This document shows positions 35,297-44,541 of a stretch of 64,000 nt of DNA, in pieces. Both the position numbers and the translations under genes were made by a program. The DNA is from CAVVDY01 sp963809865 (GTDB lineage Bacteria > Acidobacteriota > Terriglobia > Terriglobales > Acidobacteriaceae). Location of the stretch: positions 1 to 64,000 of the forward strand of contig CAWELL010000001.1 in the NCBI GenBank assembly GCA_963809865.1. Reading direction: 5' to 3'. The notes below the pieces were generated by a model. That model did not search any database. It saw nothing but the letters and a program-made list of their open reading frames with translations, and was not told the DNA's origin. The stretch's first letter is position 1. Each line of letters opens with the position of its first letter.

Positions 35297-36436
35297 ATGA
35301 AGATCGGAAGGCTATTGCCCGTCTGGCTGATGCTCGCTGCGTCTCTAGCTTCAGCCCAGGACGTCACACGTTGCGGCGGACCATCGAACGGGCTTTACAT
35401 CAATTGGCAGGATTTTCAGTTCGACGTTTGCCACACAGGCTACAACCCTTACGAGCACATCATTGGCCCCAACAATGTTGCGAGCCTTTCGGTGTTGTGG
35501 GCTGGTAGCTACCCCTCAGAAAATGCTTCACCTGTGCTGGCGAACGGCGTGGTCTACTTCGCTACGGTCGCCAACCTCTCTGCTCTGGATGCCACAACGG
35601 GTACACCCATCTGGACGTATCCGGAAAGTTCTTATTCCACTCCGGCGGTTGCGAACGGCGTTGTTTACAGCGGTTCGACGGACGGTAACCTCTACGCTTT
35701 GAACGCTGGAACCGGCGAGCTCCTGTGGAAATACAAGACCGGGGCTTACGTCGATTCCCCACCTGTGGTTGCCAATGGTGTTGTTTACGCGGCCTCTGGC
35801 GACGGCAACCTTTACGCCCTGAACGCAAGCACCGGCGTGCTCGTTTGGAAGTATGCGCCGGCATCACAGTACGGGGTTGATTCCTCTCCGGCAGTGGTCA
35901 ATGGTGTGGTCTATTTCGGAGCGGGCGGGACTGTCTATGCCCTGAATGCTGGCACTGGCGTTCTGATCTGGAGTTATTCGACGAAGAGCGGCTACCAACC
36001 TTCTTCGGCAGCGGTGGTCAACGGTGTGGTCTATATCGGTTCTCCCGATGGTAACGTCTATGCTTTGAAGGCAGACACAGGCGCGCTCGTGTGGAAGTAC
36101 CAGACTGGACAGGGGGTTGGTTCTTCACCGGCGGTAGCCAAGGGCGAGGTGTATGTCACGTCCTACGACAACAACATCTATGCTCTGGATGCCGGCACTG
36201 GAGTGTTGCTCTGGAAGTTCGTAGCTGGTAACGCCTCGTCAGCGATAGTGGCTAATGGGGTGGTCTACTTCTACTCGGGTGAAGGCATTTACGCTCTTGA
36301 CGCCGGCAACGGGGGCTTTCTCTGGGGCTACGCTGTCTTCGGCGGCCCCTCCAGCTCCACTTCACCTGTGGTTGCCAACGGCATACTCTATGCCTTCGGC
36401 CAGAAGCTATACGCCTTCCATCTGCCGGGCCAGTGA
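35297..36436 (+). CDS. Secreted PQQ-type beta-propeller repeat protein 1
   Basis: This 379-residue secreted protein has a signal peptide ending ASAQ. An entry motif, FQFDVCHTGYNPYEHIIGP, is followed by about eight PQQ-like blades with the repeating pattern VVANGVVYxGSxDGNLYALNAxTGxLLWKY. It ends LYAFHLPGQ. The fold is an eight-bladed propeller like PQQ dehydrogenases and BamB, but the PQQ and metal ligands of the dehydrogenases are not evident. An AAGGAG site precedes the ATG at 35297. It is 29 bases from its tandem paralogue. Probable role is extracellular binding or scaffolding; unproven. Confidence 0.88.
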   Translation: MKIGRLLPVWLMLAASLASAQDVTRCGGPSNGLYINWQDFQFDVCHTGYNPYEHIIGPNNVASLSVLWAGSYPSENASPVLANGVVYFATVANLSALDATTGTPIWTYPESSYSTPAVANGVVYSGSTDGNLYALNAGTGELLWKYKTGAYVDSPPVVANGVVYAASGDGNLYALNASTGVLVWKYAPASQYGVDSSPAVVNGVVYFGAGGTVYALNAGTGVLIWSYSTKSGYQPSSAAVVNGVVYIGSPDGNVYALKADTGALVWKYQTGQGVGSSPAVAKGEVYVTSYDNNIYALDAGTGVLLWKFVAGNASSAIVANGVVYFYSGEGIYALDAGNGGFLWGYAVFGGPSSSTSPVVANGILYAFGQKLYAFHLPGQ

Positions 36437-36465
36437 GGGGAACCGGGCGAGAACAAGTAGGAGAT

Positions 36466-37641
36466 ATGAAGATCAAAGCTATCTGCTGTTTGGGCCTACT
36501 GCTGATGGTTGGCTCCATAGTTACGGCACAGAATGTTGGCCCGTGCTTAGGATATTCGACCAAGGCAGTCGTAGATTGGCCGCAGTTTCAGTTTGACCCC
36601 TGCCACACTGGCTACAACCCAAACGAATCTGTTCTCAGTCCCGCCACGGTCGGAAACCTTGTCCTGGATTGGCGATACCTGACGGGCGGTGGCGTCGACT
36701 CTTCGCCGGCAGTGGTCGATGGCGTGTTGTATGTCGGGTCCGGCGACAGTAATGTGTACGCCGTCAATGCAGTCACCGGTGCGCCCCTTTGGAAGTACGC
36801 GACTGGCGGAGGCGTCGAGTCTTCGCCGGCGGTAGCCAGCGGGGTGGTGTACGCTGGGATCCCGTGACTATAACGTGTACGCTCATGAACGCCCGCACCG
36901 GCGCATTACTGTGGAAGTACAAAACCTCGAACTCCATCCTTGCTTCGCCGACTGTGGCCGACGGCGTGGTATATGCCGGATCCGTCGACAGTGGCCTGTA
37001 CGCCTTGGACGCCGCCACGGGTGCACTTCTCTGGGAGTACACAACATTTGGGCAAATCGCTTCTTCCCCTGCGGTAGCCAACGGCGTGGTGTACGTTGCG
37101 TCCTCCTTTAACAGCCAGTACGCGAACCTGGACGCAGTGGACGCCGCCACTGGAGCGTTGCTCTGGAAGTACACGGCCGGAAGTTACATCGATTCTTCGC
37201 CGGCGGTCGTCCAATGGCGTGGTCTACTTCGGCTGCGACGACAATAATCTGTACGCCTTGGATGCCCGCAGTGGAGCACTCCTGTGGAAGTACCCGACAG
37301 ACGGGGCCGTCGGTTATTCCTCCCCGGCAGTAGCCAATGGCGTTGTCTATATCGCCTCCGATGAAGGTCACCTCTACGCCTTAAACGCCGTCACCGGAGC
37401 GCTCCTCTGGAGCTACCCGATAGGTGGTGAGGTCTTTTCGCCCGCGGTGGCTAACGGAGTGGTGTACGTCGGGTCCTACGGCGTTGGCCTCTTCGCCCTG
37501 AACGCTGACACCGGAGGACTCCTATGGGTGTACACAAAGGGGATTGACCCCTACTATTCGTCGCCGGCGGTGGTCAACGGAATGGTATACATCGGGTCCA
37601 ACACCTATTACTTGTACGCCTTCCACCTGCCGGGCCACTGA
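36466..37641 (+). CDS. Secreted PQQ-type beta-propeller repeat protein 2, frame broken three times
   Basis: This tandem paralogue has the same entry motif (FQFDPCHTGYNPNESVLSP), repeat blades and ending (YAFHLPGH). Extra bases at about 36859, 36885 and 37212 break the frame; removing them gives 390 residues with AGSRDYNVYALNARTGALL and PAVVNGVVYFGCDDNNLY restored. The signal peptide ends VTAQ. A TAGGAG site precedes the ATG. Blade sequences are diverged from paralogue 1, so the duplication is not recent. If the breaks are real this is a pseudogene. Confidence 0.8.
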
Positions 37642-37690
37642 GAACACGACGGTTTCGCAAGCCTTAAACCCTCTGGCGCAGCATTACACC

Positions 37691-38395
37691 TTACTGATCA
37701 GCCGTCCCGTCCGACCACTTCCGCACCGGAATCAGGAACGTAGTAAGACGCTCCCAGTTGCTGTCCAGCGCGAGCACGGGAGAGCCCGGCAGATCCGCTC
37801 CCCAGGCGGCTGGGTCGCCTTGTGAAACAAAAAACATGAGGTGCGGATGCCAATGGCCAGCGTGGTCGTCCAGGTAGCCCTGCTTCGACAGCATGTAGCA
37901 CATCGCGCCGGGCTCCATCGCCGGCAATTCCTTGCTCTCGATGGCCGCGGTGACGGCCTGCACCATTTGATCTTTGGTGCGTCCGGCGAGTATCAAGTCG
38001 GTCTTCTTGATGGTGCGCGGCAGGTAGGAGCGTGCGGCCGCCGCATTCAGGCAGAGTGGACCACGAAGCTTCGGATTCCAGAAGTTCGGGTTATCGATGG
38101 GAGCCGTCCAGGAACGCTCCACGATGCATACGAAACCGTTCTTCCCTTTGATCACAGTTTCGTAACCGTGACGCCCGAGAATCATAACTTCCGCATCGCC
38201 TGAGATGGACTCCGGCGCTGCGCTTCGCGCCAGTGCGATTTCCGATTTCTGGTCCGCCATCAGATATTGCTCCACCGGCGCCATGGTTGGATACGGCGTT
38301 TTGGCATCCTGTGCTATCGCGTGCCACGCACTGCCGAGCACAAGAATCAGGGCCATCGTCTTGGCAGCGGTTGCTGCCAGCTTCTTCAGATACAT
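37691..38395 (-). CDS. Secreted protein of unknown function
   Basis: I do not recognise a named family. The 234-residue protein has a signal peptide ending AIAQ. Motifs that look conserved are VMILGRHGYETVIKGKNGFVC near residue 71, CLNAAAARSYLP near 115, MCYMLSKQGYLDDHAGHWHPHLMFF near 163 and a closing FLIPVRKWSDG. The histidine-rich GHWHPH stretch could bind metal. Three cysteines are present. It converges on the second PQQ propeller and is divergent from the ArsR gene. Confidence 0.72.
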   Translation of the reverse strand: MYLKKLAATAAKTMALILVLGSAWHAIAQDAKTPYPTMAPVEQYLMADQKSEIALARSAAPESISGDAEVMILGRHGYETVIKGKNGFVCIVERSWTAPIDNPNFWNPKLRGPLCLNAAAARSYLPRTIKKTDLILAGRTKDQMVQAVTAAIESKELPAMEPGAMCYMLSKQGYLDDHAGHWHPHLMFFVSQGDPAAWGADLPGSPVLALDSNWERLTTFLIPVRKWSDGTADQ

Positions 38396-38506
38396 GAGCT
38401 CCCCCCGACAGGAATCCTATGCCGGTATCAACCCAGGCGAGGCGGTTGTGATGCGGTCCAGAAGTGCTTAATTATTTCCCTGAGATTGACGGCCGGTTTT
38501 TCCCGC

Positions 38507-38534
38507 TTGACATATTCCCATATAGGTATATATT
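38507..38534 (+). promoter_or_regulatory. Strong promoter with operator dyad for the ArsR-SRPBCC operon, leaderless type
   Basis: TTGACA (38507-38512) and TATATT (38529-38534) are 16 bases apart. The -10 ends 7 bases before the ATG at 38542 and no ribosome binding site exists. ATATA-GG-TATAT (38520-38531) is an inverted repeat overlapping the -10, a likely site for autorepression by the ArsR-type product. Confidence 0.7.
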
Positions 38535-38541
38535 AACCGAT

Positions 38542-38904
38542 ATGCCGCGCGCCGCTACCACCTCCGACGCTTTCAATGCGGTGGCCGAGCCACGCCGCCG
38601 CCAGATCCTGGTTTACCTGGCGGTGCACGAGAAGACGGTGGGCGACATGGTGGTCGCACTCGGGCTGGAGCAACCCTCAGTTTCGAAACATCTGAAGGTG
38701 CTGCGCGACGTGGGGCTGGTGCGGGTGCGGCGCTCAGGCAGACATATGCTGTATCGCACCAACGCGGACGCCATTCGTCCGCTGCACGATTGGAGCAAGA
38801 TGTTCGAACCCTATTGGCGGCACCAGCTCAGCCGGATCAAAGAACGTGCCGAGGCGAAAGCCAAGGCCTCGAAGAACTCAATCCAAGAGGAGAAGGAAAA
38901 ATGA
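38542..38904 (+). CDS. ArsR-family transcriptional regulator
   Basis: This 120-residue winged-helix repressor shows AFNAVAEPRRRQILVYLAVHEKTV, then the recognition helix region LEQPSVSKHLKVLRDVGLV and the wing RVRRSGRHMLYRTN. It lacks the metal-binding ELCVCDL motif of arsenic sensors, and belongs to the subgroup that is paired with an SRPBCC protein, as here. Its stop overlaps the SRPBCC start in ATGA. It probably represses its own operon through the dyad over the -10 box. Confidence 0.9.
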   Translation: MPRAATTSDAFNAVAEPRRRQILVYLAVHEKTVGDMVVALGLEQPSVSKHLKVLRDVGLVRVRRSGRHMLYRTNADAIRPLHDWSKMFEPYWRHQLSRIKERAEAKAKASKNSIQEEKEK

Positions 38905-39374
38905 TTGCTACTGCATCTGCGCTTGAACTTGAAAACCTGACACTGAATATCACCCAGGAAATTTTCGTCGATGCCCCGCTCGACGTAACCTTCGATGCCC
39001 TGCTGGAGCAGCTGGGGCCGGGTAACGAAACGCCGGAGGGACAGTCGTTTCCCTTGAAGCTGGAGGCATGGCCGGGCGGCCGCTGGTTCCGCGACCTGGG
39101 CGACAACAACGGACACTTCTGGGCAAACGTGCAGGCGATCAAGCGTCCCACGCTGCTGGAGTTTGTGGGGCCGCTGTTCATGTCGTATCCCGTCTCGTCG
39201 AACGTGCAGTATCGGCTGACCGAGGCAAACGGCGGGACGCTGATCAAGTTCCATCACAAGGCGTTCGGCCTGATTCAGGACGATCACCGGCAGAATGTGA
39301 ATGGTGGCTGGAACCACATCATTCAAAGCGTACGCGCCAGGGCGGAGGCGAAGGCGAAGAAGAAGCAGGCTTAG
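38901..39374 (+). CDS. SRPBCC/AHSA1-like domain protein
   Basis: This 157-residue protein has the START/SRPBCC-like pattern: ITQEIFVDAPLDVTFDALLE at the start, WPGGRWFRDLGDNNGHFWA in the middle, a LLEFVGPLFMSYP strand and a C-terminal amphipathic helix (GWNHIIQSVRARAEAKAKKK). The family binds hydrophobic ligands; this gene type is very often coupled to an ArsR-family regulator. Translation is coupled through an ATGA overlap. Ligand unknown. Confidence 0.87.
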   Translation: MIATASALELENLTLNITQEIFVDAPLDVTFDALLEQLGPGNETPEGQSFPLKLEAWPGGRWFRDLGDNNGHFWANVQAIKRPTLLEFVGPLFMSYPVSSNVQYRLTEANGGTLIKFHHKAFGLIQDDHRQNVNGGWNHIIQSVRARAEAKAKKKQA

Positions 39375-39410
39375 GGACGGAAGCTAGGTTTTAGGTCGGG
39401 CACAGAACGG

Positions 39411-39488
39411 CGGGCCTGAAGGCCCTCCCCTTCAGGGGCTGAAGCCCTATTCTTCTATCGCTCCGAACGGCGCAGCTGAAGCTGCGCC
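39411..39488 (+). repeat. Family D hairpin array
   Basis: Four small hairpins with TGAA/TTCA loops lie within 78 bases: GGGCC-TGAA-GGCCC (39413-39426), CCCC-TTCA-GGGG (39428-39439), GGGC-TGAA-GCCC (39437-39448) and GCGCAGC-TGAA-GCTGCGC (39471-39488). The stems differ while the loops are constant. They lie between the SRPBCC and DinB genes. Confidence 0.85.
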
Positions 39489-39514
39489 CCTTCAAAACCA
39501 AAAGGAGAGAACAC

Positions 39515-40024
39515 ATGCCGCAGATGACGGAACCGATGTTGAACGAATTTCGCCAGGAAGCCGCGATCACCAGGAAGGTGCTGGAGCGCATCCCGGCCGA
39601 CAAACTTACCTGGAAGCCGCATCCCAAATCCATGAGCCTAGGCCAGCTGGCGATTCACATTGCCGGCATTCCCGGCAGGCTGGGATACATCGTGACCCAG
39701 CAGGATCGATTGGAAGTGGATCCGAAGGCTTTCACTCCGACGCCGCCGAAGGACCTCCAAGAAGTTCACGACACCTTCGAGCAAAGTTGCAAAGATGCGC
39801 AAGGCTACCTGCAAGGCTTGAGCGACGAGGCGGCTATGGCGGGCTGGACGTTGTCCGTCCAGGGACAGCCGGCATTCACTTTGCCGCGGATCGCGGTGCT
39901 GCGCTCGATCATGCTGAACCACTGGTACCACCATCGTGGACAGCTCTCGGTTTATCTGCGGCTGCTGGATGTGCCGGTACCGGTTATCTATGGTCGCAGT
40001 GCAGATGAGAATCCGTTCGCGTAG
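39515..40024 (+). CDS. DinB-family protein
   Basis: This 169-residue four-helix bundle has DinB/YfiT-type metal-ligand histidines: LAIHIAGIPGRLGY near residue 48 and LNHWYHHRGQLSVYLRLL near residue 133. The helix-1 pattern is EFRQEAAITRKVLERIPADKLTWKPH. Related proteins are metal-dependent thiol S-transferases or hydrolases; the substrate is not predictable. An AAAGGAGAG site precedes the ATG. It may form a unit with the ArsR-SRPBCC pair upstream, from which it is separated by a hairpin array. Confidence 0.9.
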   Translation: MPQMTEPMLNEFRQEAAITRKVLERIPADKLTWKPHPKSMSLGQLAIHIAGIPGRLGYIVTQQDRLEVDPKAFTPTPPKDLQEVHDTFEQSCKDAQGYLQGLSDEAAMAGWTLSVQGQPAFTLPRIAVLRSIMLNHWYHHRGQLSVYLRLLDVPVPVIYGRSADENPFA

Positions 40025-40207
40025 GCCAGCTATCAGCTGTCAGCTCTCAGCTAAGTCGCTGGAGGCCGGCGCGGTGAGCGAAGGAACAGCTGCGGCTTGC
40101 CGCCGACGAGAAACCGATGGCGTTGTTGCGCTAGTGCCGAGAGCAGATCCCTCGCCCCGCTGGTGATGACAAAGTCAAAGTGATGACAAGGTCGAGGAAC
40201 GAGGCAG

Positions 40208-41020
40208 CTAGAAGAAGGCCATGACGATCCAGAATTGGCCACCGTCGCCGGATTGTTGGGGAGTGCAGGCGCCCACGGCGTAGGCGTTGCTGTGGGGGTT
40301 CTGCATCACGGAGTTTACCTGCGACGCCAAAGCCGATGGGTCGGGAGTACTGAAGCCCACCACCTCCTGGGCCGGCTTGCCTTCATAGGTGAAGCCGGCT
40401 CCATGTAACCTGCCGCCGGACTTCGCGGCTTCGCAGGCATAGTTTCGCAAGCTCTCGACTGTGACCCGCTTCGGCGCGACGGAGTGGTTCGTCTTCCACC
40501 TGGATTCGAGACTTGCTGCGGCTGCATCTTCGGCCTGCTGCGCTGATAGCGAAGGCGTGAGCTTGGCGAAATCCTCGGTGACCCAGTAGGCCGAGCCCAG
40601 GTGAACTACGCCTATGCCCACGGCATCGTAGGCGGGGTTGAGCATGTTGTCGCGATGCCCCGGCGATCGCATGAACATGTTATTCACATCGCTCAGTTCG
40701 GTGTTCATGCCGACATTCTCGGCAGCCGCGGTAAAGATCAGGCCAGCATTGCGCAGGCGATCGGTAAGTGGCAGCTCGTTGGGAAACTGGTGCGACAACA
40801 CGTGACGCTTTGACAGCAGTAACGCGTGGCGGCGCGCTGCATCCGTTAGCTTGGGATCAAGTTTGAGGGCCGGCACTCCTGCCTCGGCGCGGGATTGGTT
40901 GAGAGCGGCGAAAACTTGTGCCTCGGCGGCGGCGTCGAAAAGCGAAGCCTCCTGCGCTGCCAGACCTACCGCCAGCAGCAGCGTGCCGATTAGCCAAACC
41001 AGCCTGTAATCATATTTCAC
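40208..41020 (-). CDS. Secreted CAP-domain (SCP/PR-1) protein
   Basis: This 270-residue secreted protein has a signal peptide ending LAAQ and a CAP domain at about residues 36-150: ALNQSRAEAGVPALKLDPKL, ARRHALLLSKRHVLSHQFP, AENVGMNTELSDVNNMFMRSPGHRDNMLNPAYDAVGIGV. The CAP-cavity His and Glu residues are present. The C-terminal half, with GGRLHGAGFTYEGKPAQEV, is unassigned. CAP proteins act outside the cytoplasm in lipid binding, adhesion or proteolysis-like roles. Divergent from the STAS gene with 59 bases between. Confidence 0.9.
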   Translation of the reverse strand: MKYDYRLVWLIGTLLLAVGLAAQEASLFDAAAEAQVFAALNQSRAEAGVPALKLDPKLTDAARRHALLLSKRHVLSHQFPNELPLTDRLRNAGLIFTAAAENVGMNTELSDVNNMFMRSPGHRDNMLNPAYDAVGIGVVHLGSAYWVTEDFAKLTPSLSAQQAEDAAAASLESRWKTNHSVAPKRVTVESLRNYACEAAKSGGRLHGAGFTYEGKPAQEVVGFSTPDPSALASQVNSVMQNPHSNAYAVGACTPQQSGDGGQFWIVMAFF

Positions 41021-41079
41021 AAAGAGACCTACCCGAACTGTGCTACTTTGATCTTCCCCCGCCGCGCAGGACTGATCAT

Positions 41080-41448
41080 ATGATGCTGGAAACGGATTTG
41101 TTTCGTGTGGAACCCGACATCACCGTGCTGGCTTGTGCCGGCAAGTTCACCATGGGCACGCGATTGAAGGAGACCGAGCTACTGAGCGACTCCTTGATTG
41201 TCGAGGGCACGCGCAAACTGGTGCTCGACCTGACGCATACCGACATGGTGGATAGCGCCGGACTGGGCGTCATCATGCACATGTCTGCCAGCCTCGAACA
41301 GGTGGGCGGCAAGTTCCGGATTTGCGGAGCCAATGAGCGGGTTCTGCATCTGCTGAGCACCACGCATACCGATGCGCTGCTGCCACACGATGAGGATCTG
41401 GAGAGCAGCGTGCGGAAGCTGGCAGGCGAAGCGGCGACTGGCGCCTAG
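41080..41448 (+). CDS. STAS-domain anti-sigma factor antagonist (SpoIIAA-like)
   Basis: This 122-residue single STAS domain has a central LVLDLTHTDMVDSAGLGVIM, the phosphorylatable serine loop (MVDSAGLG), then GGKFRICGANERVLHLLSTT. Such proteins are phosphorylated by a serine kinase and release an anti-sigma factor or related partner. No kinase, phosphatase or sigma gene lies nearby. Two ATG codons at 41080 and 41083 are equally good starts. Confidence 0.9.
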   Translation: MMLETDLFRVEPDITVLACAGKFTMGTRLKETELLSDSLIVEGTRKLVLDLTHTDMVDSAGLGVIMHMSASLEQVGGKFRICGANERVLHLLSTTHTDALLPHDEDLESSVRKLAGEAATGA

Positions 41449-41489
41449 GCGGATTTCGGATGAGGCCGCGGTTTCGTGGCCAGGGCGGA

Positions 41490-41585
41490 AACTGCAGGTC
41501 CCTCGACTTCGCTGCGCTTCGCTCGGGATGACACACAAAAAACTGAGGGTCCCTCCCGCCGCGGCGCTTCGCTCGGGATGACACA
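41490..41585 (-). repeat. Two tandem family A copies (CGAGC type)
   Basis: Copies at 41490-41534 and 41540-41585 both end CGCTTCGCTCGGGATGACAC, 51 bases apart, followed by ACAAAA. They lie in the 190-base gap between convergent STAS and pyrD genes. Confidence 0.87.
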
Positions 41586-41638
41586 CAAAATGGGCGTGGG
41601 CTGATGCCCTCCCCTTCAACGCCAGTTATCGGCCAGCG

Positions 41639-42577
41639 CTACCCGGTCTGCAATCCGCCGGTAAGCTCGCGAATCTTTTCGATGCGGTGCTCCAGGCACC
41701 ACTTCTCCAGCGAATCGACCAGCGTCTCGGAAGCACAGGGATCCCAGAAGTTTACCGTTCCCACTTCGATGGCCGACGCCCCCGCCAGCATAAACTCGAT
41801 CACATCTTCGGCGGTGCTGATGCCGCCAATGCCAATCACCGGGATGCGAACCGTCTTTGCCGCCTCCCACACCATGCGCAGCGCGATGGGCTTGATTGCC
41901 GGACCGGAGAGCCCGGCGGTGATGTTCGAGATGCGCGGCTTGCGGGTCTCGGCGTCAATCGACATCGCGACGAAGGTGTTCACCAGCGAGATAGCATCGG
42001 CTCCGGCGTCTTCTGCCGCACGCGCGACCTCGGGAATGCTGGTGACATTGGGCGACAGCTTCACGATCACGGGACGCGTGGCAATCCGCTTGGCGGCGCT
42101 GACCACGTCGAACAGCATGCGTGGGTCGCTGCCGAAGGCGATACCACCGCACTCCGTGTTGGGGCAGGAGACGTTCAGCTCGTAGGCGGCGATTCCCTCT
42201 CCGTCGTTGAGAGCGTGGATTACCTCCTCGTACTCTTCTCGCGAGTGGCCGAAAACATTGCAGAAGTAAACGATGTCCTTGATCTTTTGCAGCAACGGGA
42301 GTTTTTCTTCGAGGAAGGCGCGTACCCCGATGTTCTGCAGGCCGATAGCGTTGAGCATGCCGGCGGCGGTTTCAAACAAGCGCGGCGGCGGATTGCCGGG
42401 CTTCGGCTCGGGGGAGAGCCCCTTCACTACGAAGCCGCCGAGGCGCGAGAGCGCGACAACGTCCTCGAATTCGACTCCGTAGGCGAAGGTGCCACTGGCG
42501 GCGATGATTGGATTCTTCAGTTCGATTCCAGCGACCGACACCGAGAGGTCGAGCGCGGGCCTGGGCGCCGGGGTCAC
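41639..42577 (-). CDS. pyrD: Dihydroorotate dehydrogenase B, catalytic subunit (PyrD, class 1B)
   Basis: This 312-residue TIM-barrel flavoenzyme oxidises dihydroorotate to orotate in pyrimidine synthesis. It has PIIAASGTFAYGVEF, the catalytic-cysteine loop ELNVSCPNTECGG (Cys base marks class 1), VIVKLSPNVTSIPEVARAAE, ISNITAGLSGPAIKPIALR and IGIGGISTAEDVIEFMLAGA. The SGTFAYG segment and Cys are those of class 1B, which needs a PyrK partner not seen here. It starts at GTG in a GTGA overlap with the upstream phosphatase gene. Confidence 0.96.
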   Translation of the reverse strand: MTPAPRPALDLSVSVAGIELKNPIIAASGTFAYGVEFEDVVALSRLGGFVVKGLSPEPKPGNPPPRLFETAAGMLNAIGLQNIGVRAFLEEKLPLLQKIKDIVYFCNVFGHSREEYEEVIHALNDGEGIAAYELNVSCPNTECGGIAFGSDPRMLFDVVSAAKRIATRPVIVKLSPNVTSIPEVARAAEDAGADAISLVNTFVAMSIDAETRKPRISNITAGLSGPAIKPIALRMVWEAAKTVRIPVIGIGGISTAEDVIEFMLAGASAIEVGTVNFWDPCASETLVDSLEKWCLEHRIEKIRELTGGLQTG

Positions 42578-44225
42578 GGGTGGCTCTCCTTGGGCACGCG
42601 CGGCTTGGGCGGTGCAGACGTCGCGGGCTCGTCAGCGCGACTCCTCTGGGCAATGGCTTCCGTCAGCACGCGCCCGCTGGAGCTGGTTGGCTTGTTGATG
42701 CCGAGCATGACGGCAAGCGTTGGCGCGAGATCGATAGGCTCAACCTGATCGCGATAGACGCCGGGCTTGAACGCCGGTCCATAGAACGCAAGCGGCACGT
42801 GCTGATCGTAGCTGTAAGGCGCTCCGTGATTCGCAATCGATTTGGACGTCGCGGTGTACGCGAACGGCATGGGCACGCCCATCACCCAGGCTCCGCCGTA
42901 GGGCGAATAGCTATTCAGATAGAGATGTCCCAGCGGCGTCGGTGGAAGTTCGCCATTGCTCATCTGCTCTTTGGTGAAAGCGTTGAGGAAGCCATCGGAC
43001 TTCATTGCTTCGGCGACGTCAGCCTCTGCTTCGGACTCGCTCACATTCGGCGGGAACGCTTCGTTGTTCACGAACACGATGGGGTAAGAAATCGATCGAA
43101 TATATTCCCCCTGCTTATGCAAGCGGGTGGCGAGATCTTTGTTCAATTGCGTTCGCAGCTCGCTACTCGAAGGAGAGCCGCCGGGCAGCTTGAGCTGCTT
43201 GTCGGTAGCTTGCAGCGGCGCGACTCCGTGATCGGCGGTGAGCGCCAGCCAGAACTGCCCCTGTCCATATTGTTGATTGAGGAATGTAACGAAGTCGGCG
43301 ATCTGGCGATCGAGCGCCAGCGCCATGGCGCGCATCTCCGGAGCATCGGGTCCAGCCATGTGGCCAAGGATGTCGTTGGCGGAAAGGCTGATCACCAGCA
43401 GATCGGTCACCGTGCCGTTGCCAAGCTTCTCCTGCTGAATCAGCTCGCGCGCGAAGTCGAACTCGTAATCGTTGCCGAAAGGAGTCGACCCGACCAGCTC
43501 GTAATAACTCACGGGCTTGCCGTCATCGAAATTATGCGGCTTGGTCGAGGCCAGCACCGTGCCGTCGGTATCCTTCCACTCCAGGTTGAGATACTTCTTT
43601 GCCGAGTCGCCTCCGTTGAACGCAAGCAGCCAGCGCGGAGGGGCGCTCATGTAGTAGGTCGACGTGAGCCCAGGCGCCACTTTCCTCATCAATCCAGAAG
43701 GCGCCGTTAGCGCTGAAGCCGGTCGGCAAAATCGCGGCGCGTTCTTTCAGAGCGATGCCGTAGACCCGCGACTGACCTTGCGTAGCCAGACGCAGCTCAT
43801 CGGCAAGCGTGTCTGCCAGCAGATTGTGCGGCGATGCGCCGACGCCCTCGACTTCAGCTCCGATGAGCTTAGTCGCGCCGTCTTCGACGCTGCTGACCAC
43901 GCGCTTTTGCGCCGGGTCCCACCACTCGTTGGAGAAGATGCCATGTGCCGGACTGTAGGCGCCGGTCGCGATGCGTTGCGTGGCCGGGCGCGGTCCGCGT
44001 GTTGGCGTATTGGTAGTAGCAGGCGGGGAAGTAGGCTCCGCGATCGGTGAATAGGCGAAAGCCGTTGGGGCCAAACTCCGAGTGGTAGCGCTCCAGGTAG
44101 TCACCGCGAAACTGGTCGATAACCAGGATGACGACCAGCTTGGGACTGGCCTGGTAGGCAGAGCCGAAGCACGCGAGCGCTGCGAGTAACACCGCAAGCA
44201 GGACAGTTAGTTTGGCGCGGAACAT
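42574..44225 (-). CDS. Exported alkaline-phosphatase-superfamily protein (type I phosphodiesterase/nucleotide pyrophosphatase-like), frame broken twice
   Basis: Removing extra bases at about 43973 and 43669 gives a 549-residue exported protein with signal peptide (LLAVLLAALACFG). Superfamily landmarks are LVVILVIDQFRGDYLERY (first metal Asp), YANTRTAPGHATIATGAYS (nucleophile Thr), LLVISLSANDILGHMAGPD, FWLALTADHGVAP (metal Asp-His) and YDQHVPLAFYGPAF. It would cleave a phosphate mono- or diester outside the cytoplasm. A TACACT box 9 bases before the ATG suggests a nearly leaderless mRNA. Its stop overlaps the pyrD start. Confidence 0.87.
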
Positions 44226-44295
44226 TGCGGAAACAGTGTAGCAAGAGGAGAGTGTTGCGTTTCCGTTCTCCGGCGTTTGATCGTACCCTCCGGCT

Positions 44296-44489
44296 TGTCA
44301 TCCTGACCCCGAGCGAAGCCGAGGGGGAAGGACCTGCTGTTAGCCGACCTGCCCCAAACTTGGGTAGCTGTGAGGTTGCAGACGTGCCGCCTGGGACTGT
44401 GAGCACCCTCCTGCTGGTCGAGGAAACTAAACGCGAAGAGCTCCGGCGCAACGGCAAAAAGCAGGTTCTTCGCTTCGCTCAGAATGACA
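44296..44489 (+). repeat. Family A inverted pair (MITE-like, 194 bp)
   Basis: The left arm at 44296-44342 begins TGTCATCCTGACC and ends GGACCTGCTGT. The right arm at 44457-44489 ends CAGAATGACA. It fills most of the 316-base gap 44226-44541; no gene inside. Confidence 0.85.
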
Positions 44490-44541
44490 GGTCAAAGACG
44501 TTACCTAGGAGTAAAGCTCAATCGCCAGCACAAACTTTGCC

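Noticed and set aside
40918..41079. 54-residue N-terminal extension of the STAS protein
   Set aside because: It is Arg/Pro-rich, overlaps the divergent CAP gene start antisense and precedes a good STAS start at 41080.
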